Of a stretch of DNA of 23,103 bases, positions 6,922-16,200 are shown one piece after another. Numbering within the stretch: the stretch's first letter is position 1; each line of letters starts with the position of its first letter. Source of the DNA: Bacteroidales bacterium UBA5342 (GTDB taxonomy: Bacteria; Bacteroidota; Bacteroidia; Bacteroidales; UBA5342); assembly GCA_002408065.1 (NCBI GenBank), contig DHQI01000110.1, forward strand, positions 36,259 through 59,361, read 5' to 3'. The position numbers were made by a program, and so were the translations under genes. The notes beneath the pieces were generated by a model. It did no database searches and was not told the DNA's origin. It was given only the letters and a program-made list of their open reading frames with translations.

Positions 6922-9900
6922 ATGAAAACGCCCCTGCTTATTCTTTCTTTTCAATTATCCTGTTTCCTCTCAATTATAGCCCAGTCACCTGTAACAGCAG
7001 GTTCTGGCAGTTATGCCTCTTTTCCGCCGGAAGCGGTCTGGGACGAGGGGGAATATTTTGCCAAATCTTACCGTCAACTGAACGAAGGATACCCCTTCTA
7101 TTTACACGAGCGTATGCAAGGGCAGCCAGTAGCCAGTAATGAGTGGTTTTCCAATACCATTTTTGATCAATACACAGGCGAGCTTTGGGTTTACCCACAA
7201 ATGGTGGAAGCTGAGCGTGATGGTATTACTATTTCTATTCAAACAGGTTTTACTTCAAACAATGAACGCTCTGTTAATATTGATACAGATGCATTTCTTA
7301 CAGTATCAGGCACTGTGGAACCCGATACCGAATCAGGCAATCGGATCATCTGCGACTTTGAAGATGGCGACTTTCCAAGTGCTTGGACAGCCACAGGCGA
7401 TTTTATCACCAATGGACCACGTACCATAGCAGAGCACAACCATAGTGGGACGCCTGACAACTATATGGGCGACTATTATTTCGATTCTTATTTCACGGGC
7501 AACCAAAACACAGGAACTTTAATATCCTCAGAGATCACTGTTGTACACCAATACCTTCACTTTTTAGTGGCCGGCGGCAATACCGATGGGGCTGGTGTAC
7601 GCCTGATAGTAGATGACACTATTGCTTACGAGGCACAAGGCTCAAACAGCATTACTTTTGAATGGGTAAGCTGGGACTTGAGCCCTTTTGCAGGACAGAA
7701 TGTACATCTAGAAATCATTGACGAAACGATGGCCGGATGGGGCTGGGTTGCCTGCGACCATTTCTTATTAAGTAATGATGAAGATCCCGGAAATGGCTTT
7801 ACCGATATCTTCTGGCCCGAACACGCGTTGGCCTATGACTGGACTGAAATGTCCTTTACATTTAGTTTGGAAGACAATGCACAGCGGGGGATTCTGTGTT
7901 CAATGGTACACGGTATTCCTTTCACTTTTCTAGACATAAATAATGTAAAACCTGCCATAACACTGAGCAGTGAAGCCACACAACTGTACGATCTCAGCGG
8001 CAATGTGATTAGCTCTGCCCCTACTTCATCCGCTGGCTTTGTGTTGTCTCTCAACGGACAACTTTTTGGGCTTCACTGCCCGGCAGGTACTACTTTTGAA
8101 CTCACCAAAACTGATTTAGCTCTAGCCTTCGATGAAGCTATTAACGAGCCTTATATTGTGGTTTCAAACATCCCGGATCCAAGCCTGATCAATGACTATA
8201 ATACACTTGCAAGGAATAAAGTGAGCAACTGTGCCTTTTCCTCAGAAGTACTAAATGGTGAGATTAAAACCACCTTTACCCTGGAAACCCAAAACTATGA
8301 CACTCACACAGAGGGCTTGAGTACAATCATGGTTTTTTTACCGCACCACTGGCGCGATACCGAGAGTAGTTTTGACTATATAGATGATGCCACTTACATC
8401 AGTCTTTTGGGTGAAATGAAAGCAGCTGAAGGAAATTCATTTTCACTGTCATATGACTACAGCGGTATGCCCCCCTTTATGCCAAAGCCTATGGATATGA
8501 GTGAGGCACAAATGGAACGCTTAATGGCTATTATTCAGGAGCGTGCTGATGTTTCATCGGGCTACAACGGGAATACTTACGCCAAAGGTCTGGGAGAGGA
8601 AAGTAATATGATGCTAATGGCTAGGGAACTCGAACACCCAGCCTACAGCACCTTAAAAGAAAACCTAAAAACAGAACTTATCGATTGGCTTTCTTTTTCA
8701 GAAGATGAAGCCGGTGAAAAGTCTTACTATTTTGCAGAATATCCCGATTATGGAGCCATTATCGGTTTTCCTCCGGGCTATGGATCACAAGGTTTTAATG
8801 ACCTGCACTTTCATAATGGCTACTTCATTATCGGAGCAGCCCGGTTGATGATGGTCGACGAGGATTTTAAAGAAAAATATGGCGCAATGGTCAAACTCAT
8901 TGCTCGCTCATATGCTAGCTGGTTGCGCTATGGTGAAGATGATATGAAGCTGCCCTACCTGCGTAATTTTGACCCCTACCTGGGGCACTCTTTTGCAGGA
9001 GGCACCGGTGATGGTGGTGGCAACAATCAGGAATCCACATCCGAGGCACTTAATTCGTGGTTTGGAATATATGCTTTGGGAATAGCCCTCAACGATTTCG
9101 AAATATTAGAAATGGGCGCCACCGGGTTTTTGCTCGAAGGCAAAGCTGCTGACACCTATTGGTTTGATCGACATAATGATGTGCCAGAAAATTACCCCTG
9201 TGACTATGTGGGCGTATTACGCACCAACAACCTGTCAATGTCCACCTTCTTTAGTGGCGACCCAGCATGGGCATTTGGTATTCAGTTTGTCCCTGCTGAT
9301 AATTTTTACAACTATGTATACGATGGTGATTCGGCGCACTACAGCTTCATACTCAACAGTATGATAAACGATCGCAACACCATGGAATACACCTTGGCCG
9401 ATGACCCTACGATTTATAATTTTTCAGAAAGTTATGACATTTATGAAAATGTGAAAGAAATGGGGGCCTACCTGGGGGGTTATGTGCTTAACTCGATGCA
9501 ATACTATGCTCCTACTTCTGTTATTAGTATGCTTGATTCTCTCTACATTAATGAAGGAGACGAATGGCGTACTCACGTTAATTGTGCGACCAACTATTAT
9601 GTTTCGGGCAGCAATTGTACCTATGGCAGGCCTGCTGCGGGCTACTATACCGACTCACCTTGCAGCGCTGTATTTCATGACAAAGATGGTAAGCTTGTTT
9701 ACATCCTTTACAACCCAAGCGACGAAGCACAAGACATTCATATCTACAGTCCTTCAGGGAGCTTAATTGAAAGCATAAACGTGGCTGCCGGAGGCATGTA
9801 CAACTCTAAGGACCAACACCCTGCGCCTAGCATATCTTTTGAAAATCTGGAAAATGACAACATTGTAGTTCAACACATTGAACGTGAGCTTGAATTAGCA

Positions 9901-10839
9901 GTGACTGACAAAGATCAGAACATCACTGATGTGGAACTTTACATAGCCGGCACTTTGGTTAAATCATTTATTGAAGCTCCTTACACCTTTACCTGGACAC
10001 CGGAAACAACAGGCAAAGTAAAACTGATAGCTTTAGTGGTAGATGCCGACCATCAATCAGATGCCGACACCATTACTGTAGAGGTGATGGAAAACAATCA
10101 ACAGCCTTACAACGGCACACCTTTTATGATTCCGGCCGAAGTGATTCCGGCAGTAGAGTGGGATTTGGGTGGTGAACTGATAGCCTACGAAGACGAAGAT
10201 AAGGGGAACAATGGTGCTGGCGTACGTCAGGATGAAAATGTAGATACCGAAGGCGGAAGTGGATTAAATGGAAATATTGGCTGGACACGCCCAGACGAAT
10301 GGCTGGAATATACCATCGAAGTAGACTCTGCAGCTTACTATGACTTTACGCTTAACTATTCTTCGGCCTATAATGGTGGTCGTTTCATGTTGAGCTTTGC
10401 TGGACAAGAAACGGAAATCTACAGCATCGAAAAAACGACAAGCTGGGCCGATTATCAAGATTTTACAGCAAAATGTATTGCATTGGAAAAAGGCGAACAT
10501 GTTATGCGTTTTACAACGGTAGAGGAAGGTATGAACCTGAAATCCTTCAGCTTCTCGCTAAATACTGATACGGTAAGCAGCTTATTAGATGAAGAGCTAA
10601 ACGTGGGCTTGACACTTTTCCCTAACCCCGTTAAAGATGAACTGATCATTAAATGGAGCAATGAGAACTACACACAGCTTACCCTTTTGTCTCTCAATGG
10701 CACTTGCATTTATCGCAATACAATAGCTGCGCAGAGTAATGAATACTGTATTGATATGTCATCACTTTACCAAGGCGTTTACCTTGTGGTATTGAGTCAT
10801 AATGAAAAGCAAACAATGGCGAGGGTGCTTAAAAAGTAA
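6922..10839 (+). CDS. GH81 endo-beta-1,3-glucanase with inserted beta-sandwich module, Ig-like, CBM6 and T9SS domains
   Basis: 1305 residues with signal peptide 1-21 (MKTPLLILSFQLSCFLSIIAQ). The GH81 region covers about 22-960: N-terminal signature ASNEWFSNTIF, later NDLHFHNGYF around Asp627 (expected acid) and NNQESTSEALN with Glu704 and Glu708 (expected base among these). GH81 enzymes hydrolyse beta-1,3-glucans by an inverting mechanism. Residues about 141-287 interrupt the N-terminal beta-sandwich with a module like the one on Bacteroidota GH32 levanases (CDFEDGDF, NTGTLISSEIT, HFLVAGGN, VSWDLSPFAGQ, IIDETMAGWGW); the other GH81 here lacks it. After the enzyme come an Ig-like domain 968-1057, a CBM6 about 1066-1213 (GWTRPDEWLEYTI) and a T9SS type A sorting domain from about 1229 with FPNP at 1233-1236. 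It should act at the surface or outside the cell. Likely cotranscribed with leader 2. Confidence 0.92.
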   Translation: MKTPLLILSFQLSCFLSIIAQSPVTAGSGSYASFPPEAVWDEGEYFAKSYRQLNEGYPFYLHERMQGQPVASNEWFSNTIFDQYTGELWVYPQMVEAERDGITISIQTGFTSNNERSVNIDTDAFLTVSGTVEPDTESGNRIICDFEDGDFPSAWTATGDFITNGPRTIAEHNHSGTPDNYMGDYYFDSYFTGNQNTGTLISSEITVVHQYLHFLVAGGNTDGAGVRLIVDDTIAYEAQGSNSITFEWVSWDLSPFAGQNVHLEIIDETMAGWGWVACDHFLLSNDEDPGNGFTDIFWPEHALAYDWTEMSFTFSLEDNAQRGILCSMVHGIPFTFLDINNVKPAITLSSEATQLYDLSGNVISSAPTSSAGFVLSLNGQLFGLHCPAGTTFELTKTDLALAFDEAINEPYIVVSNIPDPSLINDYNTLARNKVSNCAFSSEVLNGEIKTTFTLETQNYDTHTEGLSTIMVFLPHHWRDTESSFDYIDDATYISLLGEMKAAEGNSFSLSYDYSGMPPFMPKPMDMSEAQMERLMAIIQERADVSSGYNGNTYAKGLGEESNMMLMARELEHPAYSTLKENLKTELIDWLSFSEDEAGEKSYYFAEYPDYGAIIGFPPGYGSQGFNDLHFHNGYFIIGAARLMMVDEDFKEKYGAMVKLIARSYASWLRYGEDDMKLPYLRNFDPYLGHSFAGGTGDGGGNNQESTSEALNSWFGIYALGIALNDFEILEMGATGFLLEGKAADTYWFDRHNDVPENYPCDYVGVLRTNNLSMSTFFSGDPAWAFGIQFVPADNFYNYVYDGDSAHYSFILNSMINDRNTMEYTLADDPTIYNFSESYDIYENVKEMGAYLGGYVLNSMQYYAPTSVISMLDSLYINEGDEWRTHVNCATNYYVSGSNCTYGRPAAGYYTDSPCSAVFHDKDGKLVYILYNPSDEAQDIHIYSPSGSLIESINVAAGGMYNSKDQHPAPSISFENLENDNIVVQHIERELELAVTDKDQNITDVELYIAGTLVKSFIEAPYTFTWTPETTGKVKLIALVVDADHQSDADTITVEVMENNQQPYNGTPFMIPAEVIPAVEWDLGGELIAYEDEDKGNNGAGVRQDENVDTEGGSGLNGNIGWTRPDEWLEYTIEVDSAAYYDFTLNYSSAYNGGRFMLSFAGQETEIYSIEKTTSWADYQDFTAKCIALEKGEHVMRFTTVEEGMNLKSFSFSLNTDTVSSLLDEELNVGLTLFPNPVKDELIIKWSNENYTQLTLLSLNGTCIYRNTIAAQSNEYCIDMSSLYQGVYLVVLSHNEKQTMARVLKK

Positions 10840-10976
10840 AGCCTCAAATAATCCTTGATAAAACATCACAATTTAAGCCAAAAAACGACCCTTGTATAGG
10901 TTAGTTAGGTCTATACCCTTTAATTAACAATTTAAGTGCTCACCTCAATATAAGCAAATATGGTTTATGGTGCTGA

Positions 10977-11020
10977 GTTTTTGTTGTAGTCTTGTAATCA
11001 AATGTTGTAGTCTTGTGTAG
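10977..11020 (+). promoter_or_regulatory. Operator-like direct-repeat element C, upstream of leader gene 3
   Basis: GTTTTTGTTGT at 10977-10987, TGTAG at 11006-11010 and TGTGTAG at 11014-11020. This is the clearest copy: GTTGTAGTCTTGT occurs twice without mismatch, at 10983-10995 and 11004-11016, a 21-bp period. Spacing of all words equals that of elements A and B. Confidence 0.8.
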
Positions 11021-11029
11021 TTGTTTTTG

Positions 11030-11060
11030 TTGGCAAATCTTGTGTGCTTGTGGATATTTG
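11030..11060 (+). promoter_or_regulatory. Core promoter C
   Basis: TTG at 11030-11032, 20 bases, then GATATTTG at 11053-11060, with the -7 box starting 33 bases after the end of operator C. GATATTTGCAAGC (11053-11065) is identical to the -7 region of promoter A although the flanks differ. Predicted start near 11067 and a leader of about 53 bases. Confidence 0.6.
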
Positions 11061-11119
11061 CAAGCTTCATATATGCGACACTTGAGAGCGTGATATGAAT
11101 ACAAACTAATCATACAATT

Positions 11120-13078
11120 ATGAAAAATTCTTACACCATTATTTTAAGTGCCATTTTATCGCTGCTTTTATTTAGCGCTAACGCATTTGCAGCAAACATT
11201 GCTCTGTCGGCAAGCGCAGAGGCATCCTCGGGCACGGCATCACTCGCTATTGACGGCAATGATGATACCCGCTGGGAAAGCGACCATGGCGAAGGCACAC
11301 AGTGGCTTTCTATTACTCTAGATAATACCTATTATCTAAGCGATGTAAAAATTCATTGGGAAGCTGCCAATGCTAAATCCTACACTTTATCTGTATCTAC
11401 CGATAATACGAATTGGACAGAAGTCTACTCTACCACCACTGGTGAAGATGGGCACCGTTGGGACGAAATTCCACTTAACAATGTAGAGGCAAAATACCTA
11501 AAGGTTAACTGTACTGAACGTAACCTTACCTATGGCTATTCCATTTGGGAACTTGAAGTGTATGAAGCAACTCCTGCCGAAAAAGATGCATCTTTAAGTG
11601 ATATAAAAGTGGACAACTCAAGCATCAGAAATTTTAGTTCCAGCACTACTGATTATGTTGTAAGTGTGGATCCGGGTACATCTGTGGTTCCTACAGTGAC
11701 GGCTACAACAACCCAAAGTGCAGCTCAAATGACAATCGTGGATGCAAGCTCAATTCCTGGCACGACTACCATTACTGTCAAGTCCTCTGACGAGAGTGTG
11801 ACCCAAGTTTACAATGTGGCATTTAAAGAACAATACACCTTTGCTACTCTGGATTTTGAAGCAGATGGTATAGGGGCCGACTGGAGTTGGTCGGTGGGCG
11901 AAAATGGTACGAATCCCGATATGGAATTTGTGGCCAATCCTAGTGCTACAGCTCCTAATACCTCGGCCACAGTAGCTAAGTTTACAGCAGAAGCTACTGG
12001 TGCTAGTTGGGCTCTTGTCATCACTGAAGATGTAGGTGAGTTTACTTTCGATGTAGAACATGCTGTTGTAAAGGTAATGGTCTACAAATCCGTCATCAGT
12101 AATGTAGGAGTAAAGTTTGAAGGTGATATTGCTACTGAAATACTTGTTGCTAACACCAAGATTAACGAATGGGAAGAATTAACTTTTGATTTTTCTGATT
12201 ATATAGGCAATACCTACAACAAGCTTGTTTTCATTCCGGACTTTGATGCTCGCTCACAAGATAATATTGTGTATTGGGACAACTTTACCTATGAAGCTGG
12301 TGTAGCTGCACCTGAGCCTTCAGGTATGGCTGTTTTAGACTTTGAGCCAGACGGCGTAGGTCAAGCTATTCGCTGGTCTACTTTTGAAAATGGAGAAGGT
12401 GCTGAGACTTTAGAATTTGTGGCAAACCCTTCGGTAGATGCCATAAACCCATCAGCTACTGTGGCAAAATTGACCGTGGATGCTGCTGCATCTGGTTGGG
12501 TAGGCGCCGAAAGCAAAGCTCCGGATGTTGGTCCTATTACTTGGTCTAACGACCTAAAAACAATAAAAATGAAAGTTTACACCACCTTAGCTACTACAGT
12601 AGGGCTCAAGATGGTGCCAAGCTCTGGTGGAGGTGGCGCACATGCCCCTATGTCAGAAGACATTACAGCAGCAAATACTTGGCAAGAAGTTACTCTTGAT
12701 TACTCAGAATTTATCGGAGGAGCTTTCGCTACAGATATGGACATTATCGTTTTGCACCCTAATATGGGAACAGAAAAAGGCGCTTATGACATCTATTTTG
12801 ATGATATAACTTTTGTAGAAGAAACCACAGCGCTTAATGAAAACACTGAAAACAATATTGAGATTTATACGAATAAGGAAAAGCTTTACATCAATGGTTT
12901 GGAAGACTACTTAAACGGTAGTGTTCAAGTGTATAGCTTAACTGGGTCTATCATATTAAATATGCCTATTTCTCAAACAAATGAAGAGTTAAACTTTGAT
13001 GAGAAAGGTATTTATCTACTTCATTTATCAGATGAAATACAACAATCTATTCTTTCTCAAAAAATAATCATATACTAA
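11120..13078 (+). CDS. Leader protein 3: secreted multimodular glycan-binding protein with T9SS-type C-terminus
   Basis: 652 residues with signal peptide 1-24 ending SANAFA. Modules: F5/8 type C 25-149 (AIDGNDDTRWES, YGYSIWELEVYE), close to those of leaders 1 and 2; one cadherin-like module about 155-238 (ASLSDIKVD, SIPGTT); two tandem beta-sandwich modules 243-392 and 405-568, each with an LDFE start and an FVANP motif, related to the single copy in leader 1; sorting domain about 575-652 (VQVYSLTGSIIL, FDEKGIYLLHL). No catalytic motif is visible. It differs from leaders 1 and 2 by lacking the SEYC and jelly-roll modules. It heads the longest unit, ahead of GH81, GH2 and CotH genes. A glucan-binding surface role is inferred from its modules and position. 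Confidence 0.8.
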   Translation: MKNSYTIILSAILSLLLFSANAFAANIALSASAEASSGTASLAIDGNDDTRWESDHGEGTQWLSITLDNTYYLSDVKIHWEAANAKSYTLSVSTDNTNWTEVYSTTTGEDGHRWDEIPLNNVEAKYLKVNCTERNLTYGYSIWELEVYEATPAEKDASLSDIKVDNSSIRNFSSSTTDYVVSVDPGTSVVPTVTATTTQSAAQMTIVDASSIPGTTTITVKSSDESVTQVYNVAFKEQYTFATLDFEADGIGADWSWSVGENGTNPDMEFVANPSATAPNTSATVAKFTAEATGASWALVITEDVGEFTFDVEHAVVKVMVYKSVISNVGVKFEGDIATEILVANTKINEWEELTFDFSDYIGNTYNKLVFIPDFDARSQDNIVYWDNFTYEAGVAAPEPSGMAVLDFEPDGVGQAIRWSTFENGEGAETLEFVANPSVDAINPSATVAKLTVDAAASGWVGAESKAPDVGPITWSNDLKTIKMKVYTTLATTVGLKMVPSSGGGGAHAPMSEDITAANTWQEVTLDYSEFIGGAFATDMDIIVLHPNMGTEKGAYDIYFDDITFVEETTALNENTENNIEIYTNKEKLYINGLEDYLNGSVQVYSLTGSIILNMPISQTNEELNFDEKGIYLLHLSDEIQQSILSQKIIIY

Positions 13079-13133
13079 ACAAAAGATATCTAATCCTGAA
13101 AAACCATTACAGGTTTTATCTTTTAAAGAAATG

Positions 13134-13170
13134 AAAGAAGGGATGTTGATCTATTCCTTCTTTTTCTTTC
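13134..13170 (+). terminator. Hairpin with U-rich tail after leader gene 3
   Basis: An 11-bp stem (13134-13144 with 13153-13163, one G-U pair), 8-base loop, followed by TTCTTTC. It resembles an intrinsic terminator but sits 36 bases before the second GH81 gene, where no promoter was found, so it may be a partial terminator that lowers enzyme transcription relative to the leader. Confidence 0.6.
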
Positions 13171-13205
13171 AAAAAAAATAATCAAAACCATAAACACTAT
13201 TGATT

Positions 13206-16200
13206 ATGAACAACATGTCAAGAATAATTGTAAAGACTGTCTTTTCAATAGCAGCACTGCTTCTTTGTAGCACTTTGCTTGCTCAAACCATAAACGTAGG
13301 TTCTGCAAGTTACACCAAAACCTTTCCTGGTGTAGATGCTGCAGCAAGAAATGGGTATCCTTCGGGAACACCAATGCTCATAGGTAATGCACTTGGTAAG
13401 CCTGTACCTACCAACGATTGGTGGTCTGCCAAATTGAAAAATGACCACGTCTCTAACTTGTTTTCATATCCAATCACGATGAAAACGATAAACGAAGGTT
13501 TGGTAATGAGCTATATTCCTTGGGGAGTAATTGATGACTATGAGCCTATAACTATTGGTGTGAGTGCTCTTAATGCCTCTAGGGCAAATGTGTCGGATTA
13601 TTCTGATTGGACAGTGACGATGGACTGGACCAGCGCTAGTCAAAACTTCACTGCTACTATGGGGATTGCTATGCCTTTTGTTTACTTTACTAAAAATGCG
13701 GCTGATGTAGCACAAGTAAAGATAAATGCTGGTACTATAACAGTGAATGGTGAAGTTATCATTATTGAAAATGCCCACCGTGGGGGAAGCTTTGCCATCT
13801 ATGCGCCCAGTGGATCGTCTTGGACAAAAAATGGAAATACCTACACCTCAACACTAAACGGTAAAAACTATTGGTCAGCAGCTATTTTGCCCTCAGGGAC
13901 AGCGACTACAAAAGCACTTGAGCTAAAAAAATACGCCTATGTCTTTCCTCAAAAAACGGAAACATCATGGCAATACAATGAAACAACTTCAGTTGTACGT
14001 ACTGATTTTACTGTTACTCCTGATGTTAAAGAGGGGAGTAATAATACCGTTTTAATGGGGCTATTACCACACCAGTGGAATAATCTAGCCTCGAACTCTC
14101 CTGTTCCTAGTGGAGAGACGTACAGCTCAGTAAGAGGAGAGATTAAAACCATAGGAAGCAATAGCTTTTCTGTAGAGAATACTTTTTATGGGATACTACC
14201 TACATTACCCAATGTAAGCAATTACAGCACAGGTTTTAATCCATCAGAACTTAATAATAAAATTTCGGCTATCGAGAATGATGCCTTAGCAACATGGACT
14301 GATTCTTATAACGAAGGACAGGTCATGAACCGCCTGATACAAGCAGCACGTATTGCTGATATGACAGGAAACATTACTGCACGTGATAAGATGATAGCTA
14401 CTGTGAAAGAACGCTTAGAAGATTGGTTGACTTACGAAAGTGGAGAGGTCGCTTTCCTTTTCTACTATAATACCACTTGGTCAGCAATGTTGGGATATCC
14501 AGCAGGGCATGGACAAGATGGTAACTTAAATGATCACCATTTTCACTGGGGTTATTTTATCCACGCAGCGGCTTTTGTTGAGCAGTTTGAACCTGGATGG
14601 GCAGCGCAGTGGGGCGATATGATCAATTTATTGGTGCGCGATGCCGCTTCACCTGATCGTGACGATGAGCTTTTTCCTTTTTTGCGCAACTTTAGCCCTT
14701 ATGCAGGGCACTGCTGGGCCAATGGATTTGCTTCTTTTCCGCAAGGCAATGACCAAGAGTCAACTTCCGAAAGTATGCAATTTAATTCTTCCCTAATCCA
14801 CTGGGGAACCATAACTGGCAACGATGAAATTCGTGATTTAGGAATTTACCTTTATACTACTGAGCAAACAGCGATAGAAGAGTACTGGCTAGATATGTAC
14901 GAACGTAACTTTAAAAATGACCAGCAATTTAGCTTAGTCTCTCGTGTTTGGGGTAATAGTTATGATAATGGTACGTTTTGGACAGCAGATATTGCAGCCT
15001 CTTATGGTATTGAGATGTATCCCATACATGGCGGTTCTTTGTATCTAGGTCACAATCATGCTTATGTCGAAAAGCTGTGGAATGAAATCACTAAGAATAC
15101 AGGTATTTTACAAAATGAAGTCAATCCAAATCTATGGCATGACGTGATGTGGGAATATCTCGCTTTTATTGATCCGGCCTCTGCTATAGAGATGTACAAC
15201 GCATATCCAGAGAGAGAACTGAAATTTGGTGTTACCGATGTACAAACCTATCATTGGCTACACGCCATGAATGCCTTAGGTCAGGTAGATGCTACTGTAA
15301 CGGCAGATTACCCTGTGGCGGCAGTATTTAATAAAGAAGGGGAGCGCACCTATACAGCACATAATTATACCAATGAGGCTATTACAGTTACTTTTTCGGA
15401 TGGTGTAAAGCTAGAGGTGCCTGCTGGTGCTATGGCTACTAGTAAGGATGTGTCTATTAAAGCGAGTATTAGTTCTTTGTTTGATAAAGCTTTTACAGGG
15501 GGGAACTTACCGCTTACTGTAAATGTAACAGAGGGCAACGCAACTAAAGTGGAATTCTATAATGGTACTCAGCTTCTGGATACCAAAACCACAGCTCCTT
15601 ATGTTTATAATGCAGAAAACCTTAGCACTGGTGTACATGCCTTTTATGCTAAAGTGTATGAAGGAGAAGATTTTGTTGTGACAAATATCGTGTCCTGTAC
15701 GGTTGGGCAACAAATAGCTTACTCGGGAGCACCAAGCCCTATACCAGGACAAATAGAAGCTGGCCATTATAATAAATTCGAAGGAGGTAAAGGACAAGGT
15801 ATAGCCTACTACGACATGTCACAAAGCAATGCGGGTGACTTCCGTAAGGACGAGTATGTAGATGCTGTTACTGTTAATGGAGAAGGAGCTACTGTGGGCT
15901 GGATTTCTGCTGGCGAGTGGATAAACTATGATGTTGATGTAGAAAAGGCCGGTCTATATAATATAGCTATTCGTTACGCCTCGGGCAATAATAGTGGTGG
16001 AGGGCCATTTGATATTTTATTGGATGGAGATCAAGTGGCTGAGAATATTCGAGTATCTTCAAGTGGAGAATGGGATAGATTTTCGACTAAAACCCTTAAT
16101 AATGTTCCTCTAAAGGCTGGAAAAAATACCTTACAGCTAAGTTTCTCTGGAGGTGAAATGAATCTAGGTAAAATGACATTTACCTTTGTAGGTGACCTGA

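Noticed and set aside
13206..13290. Possible lipoprotein signal in the second GH81 (LLLC)
   Set aside because: The residues before Cys do not fit a lipobox (no small residue at -1), and a standard cleavage site TLLA/Q follows. The protein also ends in a T9SS sorting domain.
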